Positions 36,356-45,528 of a DNA stretch of 64,000 nt are shown here, in pieces. Positions within the stretch are counted from its first letter, which is position 1; each line of letters begins with the position of its first letter. The stretch lies in contig JACRME010000012.1 in assembly GCA_016235045.1 (NCBI GenBank), positions 1 through 64,000 of the forward strand, read 5' to 3'. Below the pieces are notes generated by a model that did not search any database, was not told the origin of the DNA, and worked only from the letters and a program-made list of their open reading frames with translations. Source of the DNA: Nitrosomonadales bacterium (GTDB lineage Bacteria; Pseudomonadota; Gammaproteobacteria; Burkholderiales; Gallionellaceae). The position numbers were made by a program, and so were the translations under genes.

Positions 36356-37359
36356 TCTATTCGAACGTACACGCTGCAGGGCATAGCAATAATTCCATGT
36401 TCGCCGCTGAAGATAGCGTGCACCGCTTCAATCCGACCTACATCCCGCGAACGTTGCGCGAAGCCTTCCTCAAGCAGGGCATAGAGATCAACACACCGGA
36501 CATGAACCAGGGGAAGCTCATCGCCTTTGACCTGTTCTTCGAAGGGCGCGAGTTCGCCGAGGACGGCATTCCGAAGTACCTCATCGCGCTGGAGAATCCC
36601 AACATCAACCGGCTGAACGAGAACCGCGCTTACTGCAAACGCTTCCGCAAGGTGTTCGCCTGGGACAAGCGCTTGCAGGACCTGCCCAATGTGGTGCCCA
36701 TCATGGTGCCCAACCGGCTGGAGTTCGATCCATTCCCGACTTTCGCGGAACGCGACATTTTCAGTTGCCTCATCAATGCCAACAAGGCGTTCCGTGAGCC
36801 GTTGCCCAACGATCTGTACCAGGAGCGCATCAAGACCATCCGCTGGTATGAGCGCAATGCCCCCGGATATTTCGAACTGTACGGCATGGGCTGGCAGAAA
36901 CCGGCGCCTGCCTACGACTTGTGGGGCAAACTAAAGCGCAGCATCGCCAGCCTGCGAGTCAAATTGCACGGTTATAAGCCATTTCCAAGCTATCGCGGCG
37001 AGGTAAGAGATAAGGCATCCGTGATGCGACGCAGCAAGTTCGCGTACTGTTACGAGAACACGCTGGGACCGGACAATTACATTACCGAGAAGATATTCGA
37101 CAGCTTTCTGAACGGTTGCGTCCCGGTGTACTGGGGGGCTGAGAACGTGCTGGATCACATCCCCGCAGAATGCTTCATAGACCGCAGGGATTTCCGTGAT
37201 ACGGCCGCAGTGCATCTTCACTTACTGGAGATCACGCAAGAAAGATATGGGCGCTATCAAGCCGATATCGCGGCTTTCCTGCGAAGCGAGTGGGCGCAGC
37301 CGTTCGGAGCGGGGTGTTTCGCGCAGATCATCGTCGATAGCGTGGTGTGTGACCGCTGA
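36352..37359 (+). CDS. GT10-family (alpha-1,3-fucosyltransferase-like) glycosyltransferase
   Basis: 335 residues. The C-terminal donor-binding signature YENTLGPDNYITEKIFDSF (234-252) followed by GCVPVYWGA is diagnostic of GT10 alpha-1,3/1,4-fucosyltransferases, which use GDP-L-fucose. The N-terminal part is divergent, as usual. GDP-fucose synthesis genes are not in the window. Confidence 0.88.
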   Translation: MIYSNVHAAGHSNNSMFAAEDSVHRFNPTYIPRTLREAFLKQGIEINTPDMNQGKLIAFDLFFEGREFAEDGIPKYLIALENPNINRLNENRAYCKRFRKVFAWDKRLQDLPNVVPIMVPNRLEFDPFPTFAERDIFSCLINANKAFREPLPNDLYQERIKTIRWYERNAPGYFELYGMGWQKPAPAYDLWGKLKRSIASLRVKLHGYKPFPSYRGEVRDKASVMRRSKFAYCYENTLGPDNYITEKIFDSFLNGCVPVYWGAENVLDHIPAECFIDRRDFRDTAAVHLHLLEITQERYGRYQADIAAFLRSEWAQPFGAGCFAQIIVDSVVCDR

Positions 37360-37402
37360 ATCAACTAGAATCTCGCGTGATTTTTCATGAGGAAGAAGGA
37401 AT

Positions 37403-38032
37403 ATGGGCATTCTGGGTGATTTGAGGAGCAAGTTGCGCGCACGTCGCGATCAGAAGAACGAGGAGTGCGAGTGGGTGGCGCGAGGTTATGAGGCCCCCAG
37501 CCCATCATGGATCAAGCGCAGCGTATTGCTGCGCCTTGGTCAGGAGGAGGCGACCTGGATCGAGACCGGCACCTTTCAGGGCGATACCACAGCGTTGCTT
37601 GCGGCAACCTCCAGGGCGGTCTATACCATCGAACCGGAGCGCACCCTGTTCGAGCTTGCAGAAGCCCGTTTCCGTGGTGACGAGAGAGTGCATGTCATCC
37701 ATGGACTGTCCGAGACAGCATTCCCGTCACTATTGCCGACATTGAGCGGCAAGGTGAATTTCTGGCTCGACGGGCACTATTCCGGTGGCATCACGCACCA
37801 AGGTCCTACCGATTGTCCAGTGCGCGACGAGCTGGCGAGCATAGAGAGGAATCTGGCGCACTTTGATTCCGTCGTCGTGTTGATCGACGATATCCGCTGC
37901 TTCGATCCTTCTAACCCCTTGTATGCCGATTATCCTTCCATCGATTATCTGGTCGATTGGGCGCGCAGGAATGGATTGCGCTGGCATGTCGAGCATGACA
38001 TCTTTGTGGCCGAGAGCCGCACGGCAGAATAA
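37403..38032 (+). CDS. Putative class I methyltransferase-fold protein
   Basis: 209 residues. WIETGTFQGDTTALLA (about 52-67) resembles SAM motif I, VYTIEPERTLFELA follows like motif II, and VNFWLDGHYSGGITH and VVLIDDIRCF are reminiscent of TylF/CmcI-type methyltransferases. A role in polysaccharide modification is plausible from its position among transferases. I do not recognise a named family with confidence. Confidence 0.65.
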   Translation: MGILGDLRSKLRARRDQKNEECEWVARGYEAPSPSWIKRSVLLRLGQEEATWIETGTFQGDTTALLAATSRAVYTIEPERTLFELAEARFRGDERVHVIHGLSETAFPSLLPTLSGKVNFWLDGHYSGGITHQGPTDCPVRDELASIERNLAHFDSVVVLIDDIRCFDPSNPLYADYPSIDYLVDWARRNGLRWHVEHDIFVAESRTAE

Positions 38033-38042
38033 TCCAGGTCGT

Positions 38043-38867
38043 ATGCGCATCCCACGATGGTTACAACGGATCGGCAACGGAGGTAATCTCCGCCCCCCGG
38101 TAGTCGTTACCTTTACCGGCGGCATGGGCGCACAAATCATCAGCGCCGCGATCTACTGGTACCTGAAGGAGGAAGGGCGTGAGGTGTTTGCCGATCTGTC
38201 CTATTTCGACGGGGAGGAGCGCATCGCGACGGTAGGTAACAAGGGTGAAGTCTCGCATTGGTCATGGCAACTCGATCCTTTCGATTTGAGTCGCAGTTCG
38301 TTCGAGGCGGCTGCCCCCTATTCCCGGCGCGATGTCGAACTGATTGAAGATGGTCCGCAGAAGCTGATGCTGGGGGTCAAGGCGTTGCGGCAGCCGTGGG
38401 TTCAGAACCGTCTCCCTATTGCGGGCGTCCCGGCAGGCGTGTTACCCGCCGATTTTGCGAATGGCTACCTGTGCGCCCATGTCCGGCGCGGGGATTATGT
38501 CAATGTGGCCAGTCATCTGGTCTCCGACCGCGAGTTCTTCGAGCTTGCCGGCAAGTTCGCCGGTTTGATGAAACATCTCGTCGTCGTGTCGGATTCACCC
38601 ATCGAGGAGGCCTTCCGCAAAAGGATATCTGAGGGCTACGAACAGGTGGCTTTCCTGGATGATGTCGATGCCTACACTTCGCATTGCGTGATGCGCACAG
38701 CGCGCATCCTGGTCTGTTCCAACAGCCAGTTCAGCCTGATCGCCGCCTTGCTCAATCCGCAGGCGCTGGTGGTGTTGCCGAAACAGTGGTTCGGGGCTAA
38801 GGATCGCGCCATCGAGGCGCCGATCCATGAAGCATGCGGTTTTCAAATTCTGCGTCCGAACGAGTGA
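38043..38867 (+). CDS. GT11-family (alpha-1,2-fucosyltransferase-like) glycosyltransferase
   Basis: 274 residues. The N-terminal FTGGMGAQIISAAIYWYL corresponds to the [11 protein letters not shown] motif of GT11, and the GDP-binding HVRRGDY (146-152) is canonical, unlike in the GT11 at 17932. CSNSQFSLIAALL takes the place of the NSTFSWW motif. Start ATG 38043 is chosen because upstream codons belong to the previous gene. Probably transfers fucose or a related deoxy sugar. Confidence 0.82.
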   Translation: MRIPRWLQRIGNGGNLRPPVVVTFTGGMGAQIISAAIYWYLKEEGREVFADLSYFDGEERIATVGNKGEVSHWSWQLDPFDLSRSSFEAAAPYSRRDVELIEDGPQKLMLGVKALRQPWVQNRLPIAGVPAGVLPADFANGYLCAHVRRGDYVNVASHLVSDREFFELAGKFAGLMKHLVVVSDSPIEEAFRKRISEGYEQVAFLDDVDAYTSHCVMRTARILVCSNSQFSLIAALLNPQALVVLPKQWFGAKDRAIEAPIHEACGFQILRPNE

Positions 38868-38868
38868 G

Positions 38869-39741
38869 ATGAACGACATCGTCATCTTTTGCAAAAGCTA
38901 TCACCGCGATCTTGAGCGGGCGGCAGTCATGGTCGAAAGTGTGCGGCGATTCAATCGCGATGGCCTGCCGCTGTATATCTCTGTGCCGACAGTCGACCTG
39001 AAGATGTTCCAGCAGCGCATCGGGATGGAGGGGATAAATTGGGTGTGCGACGAGGATGTCATTCGCGCCAATCCCGCGCTCGACCTCGATGCATACCGCG
39101 CATTGCCGGGGCACATCTCGCAGCAGATCGTCAAAGCCGGGTTCTGGCGCGTGAATCCAACACAGAATTGCGTCTGCGTCGACTCCGATTCGCGCTTCAT
39201 CCGCGACTTCTACGCCAGCGACTTCCTGGCGCCCGACGGCACCCCCTACACCATCCTGCACGAGAGCAAGCCCTACATGGAGTTCTGCCTGACGCACGGC
39301 ATCCGCGAGACCGAACTCCATTTCGAGGCGATGTGCGACGACATGCGCAAGGTGTTCGGTCGCGTCGGCCCCTCGTATGCGTTCAATCCCTTCCCGGTGA
39401 TCTGGGGCAACAAGGTGTGGCAGTCATTGGCCGCGCAACTTGAAGCGGAAGGCAGCAACATCATGCAGGCCATCGTCGCGCATCCCTACGAGTCGTCCTG
39501 GTATGGCGAGGCCCTGCTGAAACATCGCGCTATTCCACTGTTGCCGAAGGAACCCATCTTCAAGGCGTATCTTTATTTCGAGGAATATGAACGCGACAAG
39601 CGCGATGGCATGACCGAGGAATTGCTAGCTCGGTTCTATCTGGGGGTGGTGTATCAATCGAACTGGTATCCGCACCGCCTCAAGTTCCTGAAACGGATCG
39701 CGTACAAGCTGAAACGCCGTTTGCAGCAGTATCGAAAATGA
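38869..39741 (+). CDS. DUF6492-like putative glycosyltransferase
   Basis: 290 residues. [19 protein letters not shown] at the start and the [18 protein letters not shown] segment (a DxD-like DSDS) resemble DUF6492 proteins, a GT-A-like group found in capsule and LPS loci. ATG 38869 follows GAGTGAG directly after the upstream stop. It is the last + strand gene of the locus. The exact function is unknown. Confidence 0.7.
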   Translation: MNDIVIFCKSYHRDLERAAVMVESVRRFNRDGLPLYISVPTVDLKMFQQRIGMEGINWVCDEDVIRANPALDLDAYRALPGHISQQIVKAGFWRVNPTQNCVCVDSDSRFIRDFYASDFLAPDGTPYTILHESKPYMEFCLTHGIRETELHFEAMCDDMRKVFGRVGPSYAFNPFPVIWGNKVWQSLAAQLEAEGSNIMQAIVAHPYESSWYGEALLKHRAIPLLPKEPIFKAYLYFEEYERDKRDGMTEELLARFYLGVVYQSNWYPHRLKFLKRIAYKLKRRLQQYRK

Positions 39742-39756
39742 GCATCTGGCCGAGTG

Positions 39757-39883
39757 CGTCATACCGGCGCAGGCCGGTATTCAGTTCAAATATAAACACT
39801 GCGAAGCAGACAAAACCCTGGTGTTGTCCCACTTGCGTGGGAATTCCCCAATTATCTGGATACCGGCCTGCGCCGGTATGACG
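39757..39883. repeat. Paired-palindrome element, copy 1 (127 bp)
   Basis: The ends are inverted copies: CGTCATACCGGCGCAGGCCG at the left and CGGCCTGCGCCGGTATGACG at the right, each itself a palindrome around CCGGC. The centre carries CTGCGAAGCAGACAAA. It sits between two convergent genes and belongs to the same family as the elements at 48144 and 52885. It may also act as a transcription barrier. Confidence 0.75.
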
Positions 39884-39894
39884 AATCGCGGGCT

Positions 39895-42177
39895 TCAGCG
39901 TACCTTGCATGCCGATCTTGAACTTAGCATCCGGTCTGTCCACCCGACGATGGTGTCGACTGCGTTTTTCGTGGTGTAGGGTGTGATGGAGTGATTGTCG
40001 CCGAGCCGATCTTCCGACCAGAGTTGGTACAACTCTTCCAATGCCTGCGCGACATCATCGATATCCAGTTCCTCGACCGAACGGTGGTTGAATTCATGCA
40101 ACAGCCCGGTGAGTTGTGGATTGCGGTGTATCAATCCGAGTATGGGGCGTTGCGTCCACAGGTATTCGTAGAACTTGGAGGGGATGTATTCTTCCGAAAA
40201 CGCCTCGGTGCCGTGCAGGAGCAACAGGCAATCGGCGGCGTTCATGCGTTGGAGTACCTGGGTGCGCCCGCTCTCGCCGGTGATGGGGTCGGCTTCCAGC
40301 CGACCGAAGTTTTCGATTACTTCGGGATAAGGGAAAGCTTCGATTGCCTCGGCCGACACCGGATCGAGACTGCCGCCGAAAATATGGAGCCTGACCCTGG
40401 CGGCCCGGGTCGTATCCCGCCCGATCAATTTGCCCAGCGCCTCCAGGAAAGCGCGCAGGTTGCGCGTTTCGGAAAGCGAGCCGAAATGGCTGATGACGAA
40501 ATGTTGCTGGCGGCGGTACGGGGTGCGCTTGAGACCGGGATCATCCACGCCGGGCAGCACAAAATGGCCGCGTTCGCCGAGTTGCGGATGCCGCTGCTGT
40601 GCCCGCTCCATCGCCTTCTCGGTGAACCACCAGACGATATCGGCGCGAGTACAGATCTTTTTTTCCAGCCACATCGAAAACTTTTCGCGAATGCTTGGCT
40701 TGCCGGTTGACGCAATCACCATTGGATCATGAATCTCGGCGATCCAGGGAATGCCAAAGCGCTTGGAGAGCCAGAAGCCGGCGATATGCGCCGCATACGC
40801 TCCCCCGGTGGAATAAACCAGCGCCGGGTGTTCGCTGCGGATAATGCGGCGGCTCACCAGATAAGCCGAGATCGCCCAGGACCAGGTCGTTTCGATCGGG
40901 ATAATGAGTTTTTCGAGCAAATAGAGCGGGAAGGTCAGCAAGGTGACGGCCAACAAAGCGAGGCGATATAACAAGTGGCTCGATAGGCGGTTTTTCAGGA
41001 AATGCCGCAGGTCGAAGCGCAGTCCGACCGCCAGCGCGGGCAAGACCTGGTGGTGCTCCAGCACCGGTTCCTTGTATCCCAGGATGCCGCTCACAATGAT
41101 TGGCCGGATGCCGTGCTCCAGCAGGTGCGGGATCTTGTCGGTGATGGTCTGGCTGGCGGCGCGGCCGTCCATGTTGTAGGCGTGCGAAAGAATGAGCCAA
41201 CTCTGTTTTCCGTGCGGCGAGGGAGCGGGCGCCGCGCTGGCTTCGTTTGCGGCATCCGCATCGCCTTTCCATGTGCTTACCCCGGCCGCGCCATCCCATG
41301 CTTCGATATCCCCCAGCGGGTAATCGTGGAACAAGCCGTATCCGGCGCGGCGGAACTTGCCTTTCAGCGTGGTGCGCGGGAAGGGGTTGGGCAAACACGA
41401 GGCCGCTGTTGCGTTGCTTGCGGAATTTTTGTTGAGCGAAGCCAGATATTTCTGGAAGAACTCTTTTTGCGTGATACCCCACTTCATCGCAAAAATGCGC
41501 CCGCCCATATTGTGACGGATGCGTCCCGTGCTTTTGCAGGAAAAATGGTAGAAGCGGCTGGCGCCCACCACGCGGTAATGGCGGCAACCGATGACCCAGA
41601 ATTTCATGAGCAAGTCGTCGTCGCTGCTCATGCCGGGGCTGAACTCCACGCTGTAGCCGCCGACGATGCTCCACCACTTCTTGTGGAAGAGGGTCGGCTG
41701 CGACGCTGCGCCTTCGGCGTCACCTCTTTTATCCTTCAGGTATTCCTTCATCAACCGGGGTTCATCGAAATTTTCCGGCGACGAGCCGAAGTCCTGTTTG
41801 ATGATGTAAGGGCTTTTGCCGATATCAGCCTGGATCAGCGTGGAGAAGAACAAGGCGAGATCCGTGTCGGCGGTTTCGATGGCTTTGGCAAAGGCGGTGT
41901 CCCAGCCCGGACAGGCCACCATGTCGTCGTTCAGGTACAACACCCAATCGTGGCTGGCCAGCGTCACCAGATGGTTCACCGCGATGCAAATGCCTACGTT
42001 CTTGTCGGTATGGCTGAACTTGATGCCTTCGGATTTCACCCATTCCAGAGTGCCATCCGAACCGCCGTTCACATGGATGATGATCTCATGCTCAAAATCG
42101 GAATAGGTGCGGATGCTGTGCACGCACAACTTGAGAAATTCGAGGTTGTTCCAGGTCGGGATGATGATGGTAAACAT
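39895..42177 (-). CDS. GT2-GT4 bifunctional glycosyltransferase
   Basis: 760 residues made of two complete transferase modules. The N-terminal one (1 to about 250) is GT2: FTIIIPTWNNLEFLKLCVHS, LYLNDDMVACPGWD with the DD metal site. The C-terminal one (about 320-760) is GT-B/GT4: LILSHAYNMDGRAASQTI, HDPMVIASTGK and the end segment with SEEYIPSKFYEYLWTQRPI. A linker rich in alanine and proline joins them. Such fusions add two sugars in sequence; substrates are unknown. Encoded head-to-tail after the ligase-like gene on the minus strand. Confidence 0.86.
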   Translation of the reverse strand: MFTIIIPTWNNLEFLKLCVHSIRTYSDFEHEIIIHVNGGSDGTLEWVKSEGIKFSHTDKNVGICIAVNHLVTLASHDWVLYLNDDMVACPGWDTAFAKAIETADTDLALFFSTLIQADIGKSPYIIKQDFGSSPENFDEPRLMKEYLKDKRGDAEGAASQPTLFHKKWWSIVGGYSVEFSPGMSSDDDLLMKFWVIGCRHYRVVGASRFYHFSCKSTGRIRHNMGGRIFAMKWGITQKEFFQKYLASLNKNSASNATAASCLPNPFPRTTLKGKFRRAGYGLFHDYPLGDIEAWDGAAGVSTWKGDADAANEASAAPAPSPHGKQSWLILSHAYNMDGRAASQTITDKIPHLLEHGIRPIIVSGILGYKEPVLEHHQVLPALAVGLRFDLRHFLKNRLSSHLLYRLALLAVTLLTFPLYLLEKLIIPIETTWSWAISAYLVSRRIIRSEHPALVYSTGGAYAAHIAGFWLSKRFGIPWIAEIHDPMVIASTGKPSIREKFSMWLEKKICTRADIVWWFTEKAMERAQQRHPQLGERGHFVLPGVDDPGLKRTPYRRQQHFVISHFGSLSETRNLRAFLEALGKLIGRDTTRAARVRLHIFGGSLDPVSAEAIEAFPYPEVIENFGRLEADPITGESGRTQVLQRMNAADCLLLLHGTEAFSEEYIPSKFYEYLWTQRPILGLIHRNPQLTGLLHEFNHRSVEELDIDDVAQALEELYQLWSEDRLGDNHSITPYTTKNAVDTIVGWTDRMLSSRSACKVR

Positions 42178-42189
42178 TCAGGAATTTTC

Positions 42190-43461
42190 CTAGTGGGCAG
42201 TTTTAGTCGTGGCGGCCGCCATCAATACCGCCAATGTTAAGCTAAAAAATGCAGCGGTCATCTTCAGATTGAAGATCTCGACGGTCAACCCGAAGATGAA
42301 AAAGCCGGCGACCAGGCAGATTCCCATGAAGCAGGCGCGCCTGACCAGGGGCACAGCTGATCGGGCCGCCTTCCAGAAGATCGCGGTCGGAACGATGTAG
42401 ATCGACAGCAGCGACATCAGCCCGAAAATCCCGGTTTCGGACGCTTTGGCAAAAATCTCGCTGTGGATTTCGGCATTCCCCATGCGCGCGGCCTCGGCGC
42501 TGAGCATCCCTTGCTGGCTGAGGGCGGGCATGGCCTGCAGAAATCCGCCCGGCCCGACGCCGAATACCGGGTTTTCCAGAAACAAATGCCCGGCAGTTTG
42601 CCACTGTTGCACACGCACGCCGAAGGAGGTGTCCTTGATGCCCTGCGCAAAATTGTTCAGATCGGTGAAGATGGAATCGATTCGGGAATGGATCACGTCG
42701 ACCAGCAGGTAGCTCATTACGGCGGCACAACCGATGGCCAGGGTGGCAATGGACAGCTTGAGCCAGATGCGTTCCCGGCTGTAAGAAATCGACCACAACA
42801 GCAACAGCGGCGGAATGGCGATCCACCCCCCGCGTTCCCCGGTCTGGATGGACATATAGACGCCGGCCAGAAAGCCGCCGAACTTCAATATCAGGATCGA
42901 CGGGTGATCCCGCTGCTCCCAGTTGATACTGAAGAGGGAAAGGAGGCCCAACATCAACGCGGCATCGCCAAAGTGGATCAGATTGAAAGCTATTTCGGTC
43001 GTGTACCGACCGTCGTTCCAATCATTGTGGTGGAAATACAGCGTGATTACAGTAATCAGGGCGCCCAAGGGGATGCCTAACTGCAAAAACATCACCGCGC
43101 GAAGATGGGTTTGGCGCAACGCCAGAAAAATCGGAATGGAAAGCAGAAACCGGGCCGCCCAATCGTAAGGGCGGGCCGAAAATTGGCCGTGGTAAGCCTG
43201 GCTGAGAAAAATCGCAAGCACGGGTGACGCCATCGCCAGCGCGAATGCTATGCTGTACCCGTCCCAATGCGATACCGGGTGTGACGAGCGCATGCGATAC
43301 AGACTGAACAGCGACAGGATCAGCAACAGAAAAAAGAGGACGCCCATGCCGCCCTTGACTGTCAGCAAGAGGGCGGGGTAACAGAGCAGAATCAGAACGA
43401 TTAAGCGGTTATGAACGGGCTCGCTCTTCATTATCGCGAAGAGACTTGTCGAAGGAACCAT
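42190..43461 (-). CDS. O-antigen ligase family protein (WaaL/Wzy_C type)
   Basis: 423 residues, about 10-12 membrane helices, with a periplasmic loop and the family motif NPVFGVGPGGFLQAMPA. Members either ligate O-antigen to lipid A-core or polymerise glycans. Since a separate Wzy candidate exists at 16445, ligase is the more likely role. The start may be 43461 or the internal ATG at 43431; neither has a strong Shine-Dalgarno. Confidence 0.82.
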   Translation of the reverse strand: MVPSTSLFAIMKSEPVHNRLIVLILLCYPALLLTVKGGMGVLFFLLLILSLFSLYRMRSSHPVSHWDGYSIAFALAMASPVLAIFLSQAYHGQFSARPYDWAARFLLSIPIFLALRQTHLRAVMFLQLGIPLGALITVITLYFHHNDWNDGRYTTEIAFNLIHFGDAALMLGLLSLFSINWEQRDHPSILILKFGGFLAGVYMSIQTGERGGWIAIPPLLLLWSISYSRERIWLKLSIATLAIGCAAVMSYLLVDVIHSRIDSIFTDLNNFAQGIKDTSFGVRVQQWQTAGHLFLENPVFGVGPGGFLQAMPALSQQGMLSAEAARMGNAEIHSEIFAKASETGIFGLMSLLSIYIVPTAIFWKAARSAVPLVRRACFMGICLVAGFFIFGLTVEIFNLKMTAAFFSLTLAVLMAAATTKTAH

Positions 43462-43628
43462 GTGAGACCATAAAATTTAACTTGCCCATTGTACGATATT
43501 TGCCACGAGGAAACCGTTGACCGCGGGCCCGGCAGGCCATTATCCGGGCAGGAAGCCTGTTTCTGCCGCAAGCGAAAAATGAAGCGGGAAAGTGAATACC
43601 TTGCAGATGTTTCAGTGGTGGAATTTCA

Positions 43629-44450
43629 ATGACTATTTACGCCGTAGGCGACATTCAGGGCTGCTATGCCGAACTCCAGCTTTTGCTGGAGCAGATACGC
43701 TTCGATCCCGGGAAAGACAGGTTGTGGCTGGTTGGCGACCTGGTCAATCGGGGGCCGGGATCATTGCAGGTGCTGCGCCTCATTAAATCGCTGGGCGACA
43801 GCGCAATCACCGTCCTCGGCAACCATGACCTGCATTTACTGGCCGTGGCCGAAGGCACGGCAGAATTGCACCGCAGCGACACGCTGGATGAAGTTTTGGC
43901 TGCGCCCGATCGCGACGAACTGCTTGACTGGCTGCGCCGGCAACGCCTGATGCATATGGAAGGCGAATATGTACTGGTGCATGCCGGTCTGTTGCCGCAA
44001 TGGAGCATCAAACAGGCGGCCAGCCTGGCGCGCGAAGTCGAAAGCGCCCTGCGCAGCGACGACTACGCCACTTTTTTGTCACGCATGTACGGCAACACCC
44101 CGCACAATTGGGACGACGGCCTCGACGGGTACAAGCGCCTGCGCGTGATAACCAATGCCTTTACCCGCCTGCGCATTTGCACGCTGCAAGGCGAGATGGA
44201 ATTCAAATTCAAGGGGGAAGTGGCAAATATCCCGGATGGATACGTGCCCTGGTTCGACGTGCCGGAGCGCAAGAGCCGCAAAGCCACCGTCATCTTCGGC
44301 CACTGGTCGGCGTTGGGACTGAAAGTGACGCCCAATATCGTTGCGTTGGACACCGGATGTCTGTGGGGCGGTCCCATGACCGCCATCCGGCTCGAAGATC
44401 GTCGACTGTTTCAGGTAAGTTGCGACAATCCGGTGGCAAAACACTGGTAG
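43629..44450 (+). CDS. apaH: Symmetrical bis(5'-nucleosyl)-tetraphosphatase
   Basis: 273 residues. The metallophosphatase signatures are intact: YAVGDIQGCY at the start, LVGDLVNRGPGS, GNHDLHL and VHAGLLPQW. It cleaves Ap4A to two ADP. Its divergent partner is the ligase-like gene; the gap of 167 bases between them should hold both promoters, though I see no convincing boxes. Confidence 0.96.
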   Translation: MTIYAVGDIQGCYAELQLLLEQIRFDPGKDRLWLVGDLVNRGPGSLQVLRLIKSLGDSAITVLGNHDLHLLAVAEGTAELHRSDTLDEVLAAPDRDELLDWLRRQRLMHMEGEYVLVHAGLLPQWSIKQAASLAREVESALRSDDYATFLSRMYGNTPHNWDDGLDGYKRLRVITNAFTRLRICTLQGEMEFKFKGEVANIPDGYVPWFDVPERKSRKATVIFGHWSALGLKVTPNIVALDTGCLWGGPMTAIRLEDRRLFQVSCDNPVAKHW

Positions 44451-44454
44451 GAGG

Positions 44455-44520
44455 ATGGGAGCGCCGACGTCCTCGTCGGCAGGATGTTCAACAAAGTCGA
44501 CGGGACGTCGGCACTCCCAC
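44455..44520. repeat. Inverted repeat (TGGGAGyGCCGACGTCC ends)
   Basis: Left arm TGGGAGCGCCGACGTCC at 44455-44471; the right arm is its near-perfect reverse complement ending GTCGGCACTCCCA at 44519. It lies 4 bases after apaH, between convergent apaH and infA, where it could form a hairpin in either transcript. Resembles other short dispersed elements of this window but is a different family. Confidence 0.65.
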
Positions 44521-44554
44521 TGCCAGGAAACACTATTCGTGCCTGATCAGTGGA

Positions 44555-44815
44555 TCAATACCTGCGTTTTTGCTGCGGCACGGCCGGGCCGCGTCCTTCG
44601 ATGTGGCGGAACGTGATGCGTCCCTTGCTCAGGTCGTAGGGCGAGAGTTCCAGCGAGACCTTGTCGCCTGCCACGATGCGGATATGGTGTTTTTGCATCT
44701 TGCCCGCGCTGTAGGCGATGAGCTTGTGCCCATTGTCCAGCGTCACGCGAAAGCGCGAGTCGGGCAGGATTTCATCCACCACGCCGTTCATTTCCAGCAG
44801 TTCTTCTTTGGCCAT
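44555..44815 (-). CDS. infA: Translation initiation factor IF-1
   Basis: 86-residue OB-fold protein: [38 protein letters not shown], and [14 protein letters not shown]. It binds the ribosomal A site with IF-2 and IF-3. ATG 44815 is preceded by GGGAGA; an in-frame ATG 30 bases upstream would add a non-family decapeptide. The C-terminal tail ([14 protein letters not shown]) is longer than in the 72-residue E. coli protein, as in the second infA copy common in betaproteobacteria. Confidence 0.95.
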   Translation of the reverse strand: MAKEELLEMNGVVDEILPDSRFRVTLDNGHKLIAYSAGKMQKHHIRIVAGDKVSLELSPYDLSKGRITFRHIEGRGPAVPQQKRRY

Positions 44816-44844
44816 GCCCAAATCTCCCGATAAATTCAGAAACA

Positions 44845-44868
44845 AAAAGCCCGGCGGTGGCCGGGCTC
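44845..44868 (-). terminator. Intrinsic terminator downstream of csp
   Basis: On the minus strand AGCCCGGC pairs with GCCGGGCT around a four-base loop, followed by TTTTTG. It separates the cold-shock gene from infA, so infA is reached only by read-through or by its own promoter. Confidence 0.8.
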
Positions 44869-44915
44869 ATGCACAGGACTGACGGCATGGCAAAGCGCCA
44901 TGCCAGCCCGTCCAT

Positions 44916-45122
44916 TTATTCCGCTGCGCGGATGTTCGATGCTTGCTGACCCTTGGGGCCGGCAACGATGTCGAAACTGACTTGCTGACCTTCGGTCAGG
45001 GTCTTGAAACCCGAACTCTGGATCGCGGAAAAGTGGGCGAAGAGATCGTCACCGCCATTGGATGGGGTGATGAAGCCGAAGCCCTTGGAATCGTTGAACC
45101 ACTTGACTGTACCTGTTGCCAT
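44916..45122 (-). CDS. cspA: Cold-shock domain protein
   Basis: 68 residues, one cold-shock domain with both RNA-binding motifs (KGFGFI and DLFAHF). It binds single-stranded RNA or DNA and acts as an RNA chaperone. ATG is preceded by AAAGGAG at a good distance. The long upstream region suggests the extended 5' leader usual for csp genes. Confidence 0.96.
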   Translation of the reverse strand: MATGTVKWFNDSKGFGFITPSNGGDDLFAHFSAIQSSGFKTLTEGQQVSFDIVAGPKGQQASNIRAAE

Positions 45123-45266
45123 TTTGAATCTCCTTTAAAACAAATAAGCAGGGCGAAGAGCCCCACACTAGGGCGAAGTTCAAGACGGCAAGAAGATGAA
45201 TGAAGGAATACCGCAGAACGGAGACTAACCAGACAAAAACGACAGACTTGAGGAATCGCGGGTCGC

Positions 45267-45295
45267 ACTATGCGTGATATCGGGAGGAATAGCAA
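45267..45295 (-). promoter_or_regulatory. Possible csp promoter
   Basis: On the minus strand TTGCTA (45295-45290) and CATAGT (45272-45267) are 17 bases apart, each matching the sigma-70 consensus at four of six positions. A start near 45260 would give a leader of about 138 bases, similar to known cspA leaders. Judged by eye. Confidence 0.3.
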
Positions 45296-45460
45296 ACGAA
45301 TTATTCGACTCGATGGAAGCAGGGCGAAGGGACTGGGTTGGGGCTAGCCCGGATATTCACCAACTTCCTCCGGGATCGCCGAAATCCGCATGGCTATTTG
45401 AAAGGACTCATCGGGCACAATCCAATTTGGATTAACAGTTTTCACGATTGCCAACCTGCC

Positions 45461-45528
45461 TGTAGGAGCGCAACTTGTTGAGCGATGGGGTTTATGCGGG
45501 AAATCGCCCGGCAAGCCGGGCTCCTACA
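45461..45528. repeat. Inverted repeat (TGTAGGAGC / GCTCCTACA)
   Basis: TGTAGGAGC at 45461-45469 and GCTCCTACA at 45520-45528 bracket GCAACTTGTTGAGCGAT and a CGCCCGGC/GCCGGG core. This matches the style of REP-type elements found between genes in many proteobacteria. Confidence 0.6.

Noticed and set aside
39757-39883. tRNA, CRISPR or attachment site in the repeat-containing gaps
   Set aside because: The structure is two end palindromes with a core; no cloverleaf, no regularly spaced direct repeats, no integrase nearby.
41002-42240. Open frame of about 410 codons on the + strand opposite the GT2-GT4 fusion
   Set aside because: Antisense to a clear two-domain transferase; composition is that of a mirror frame.
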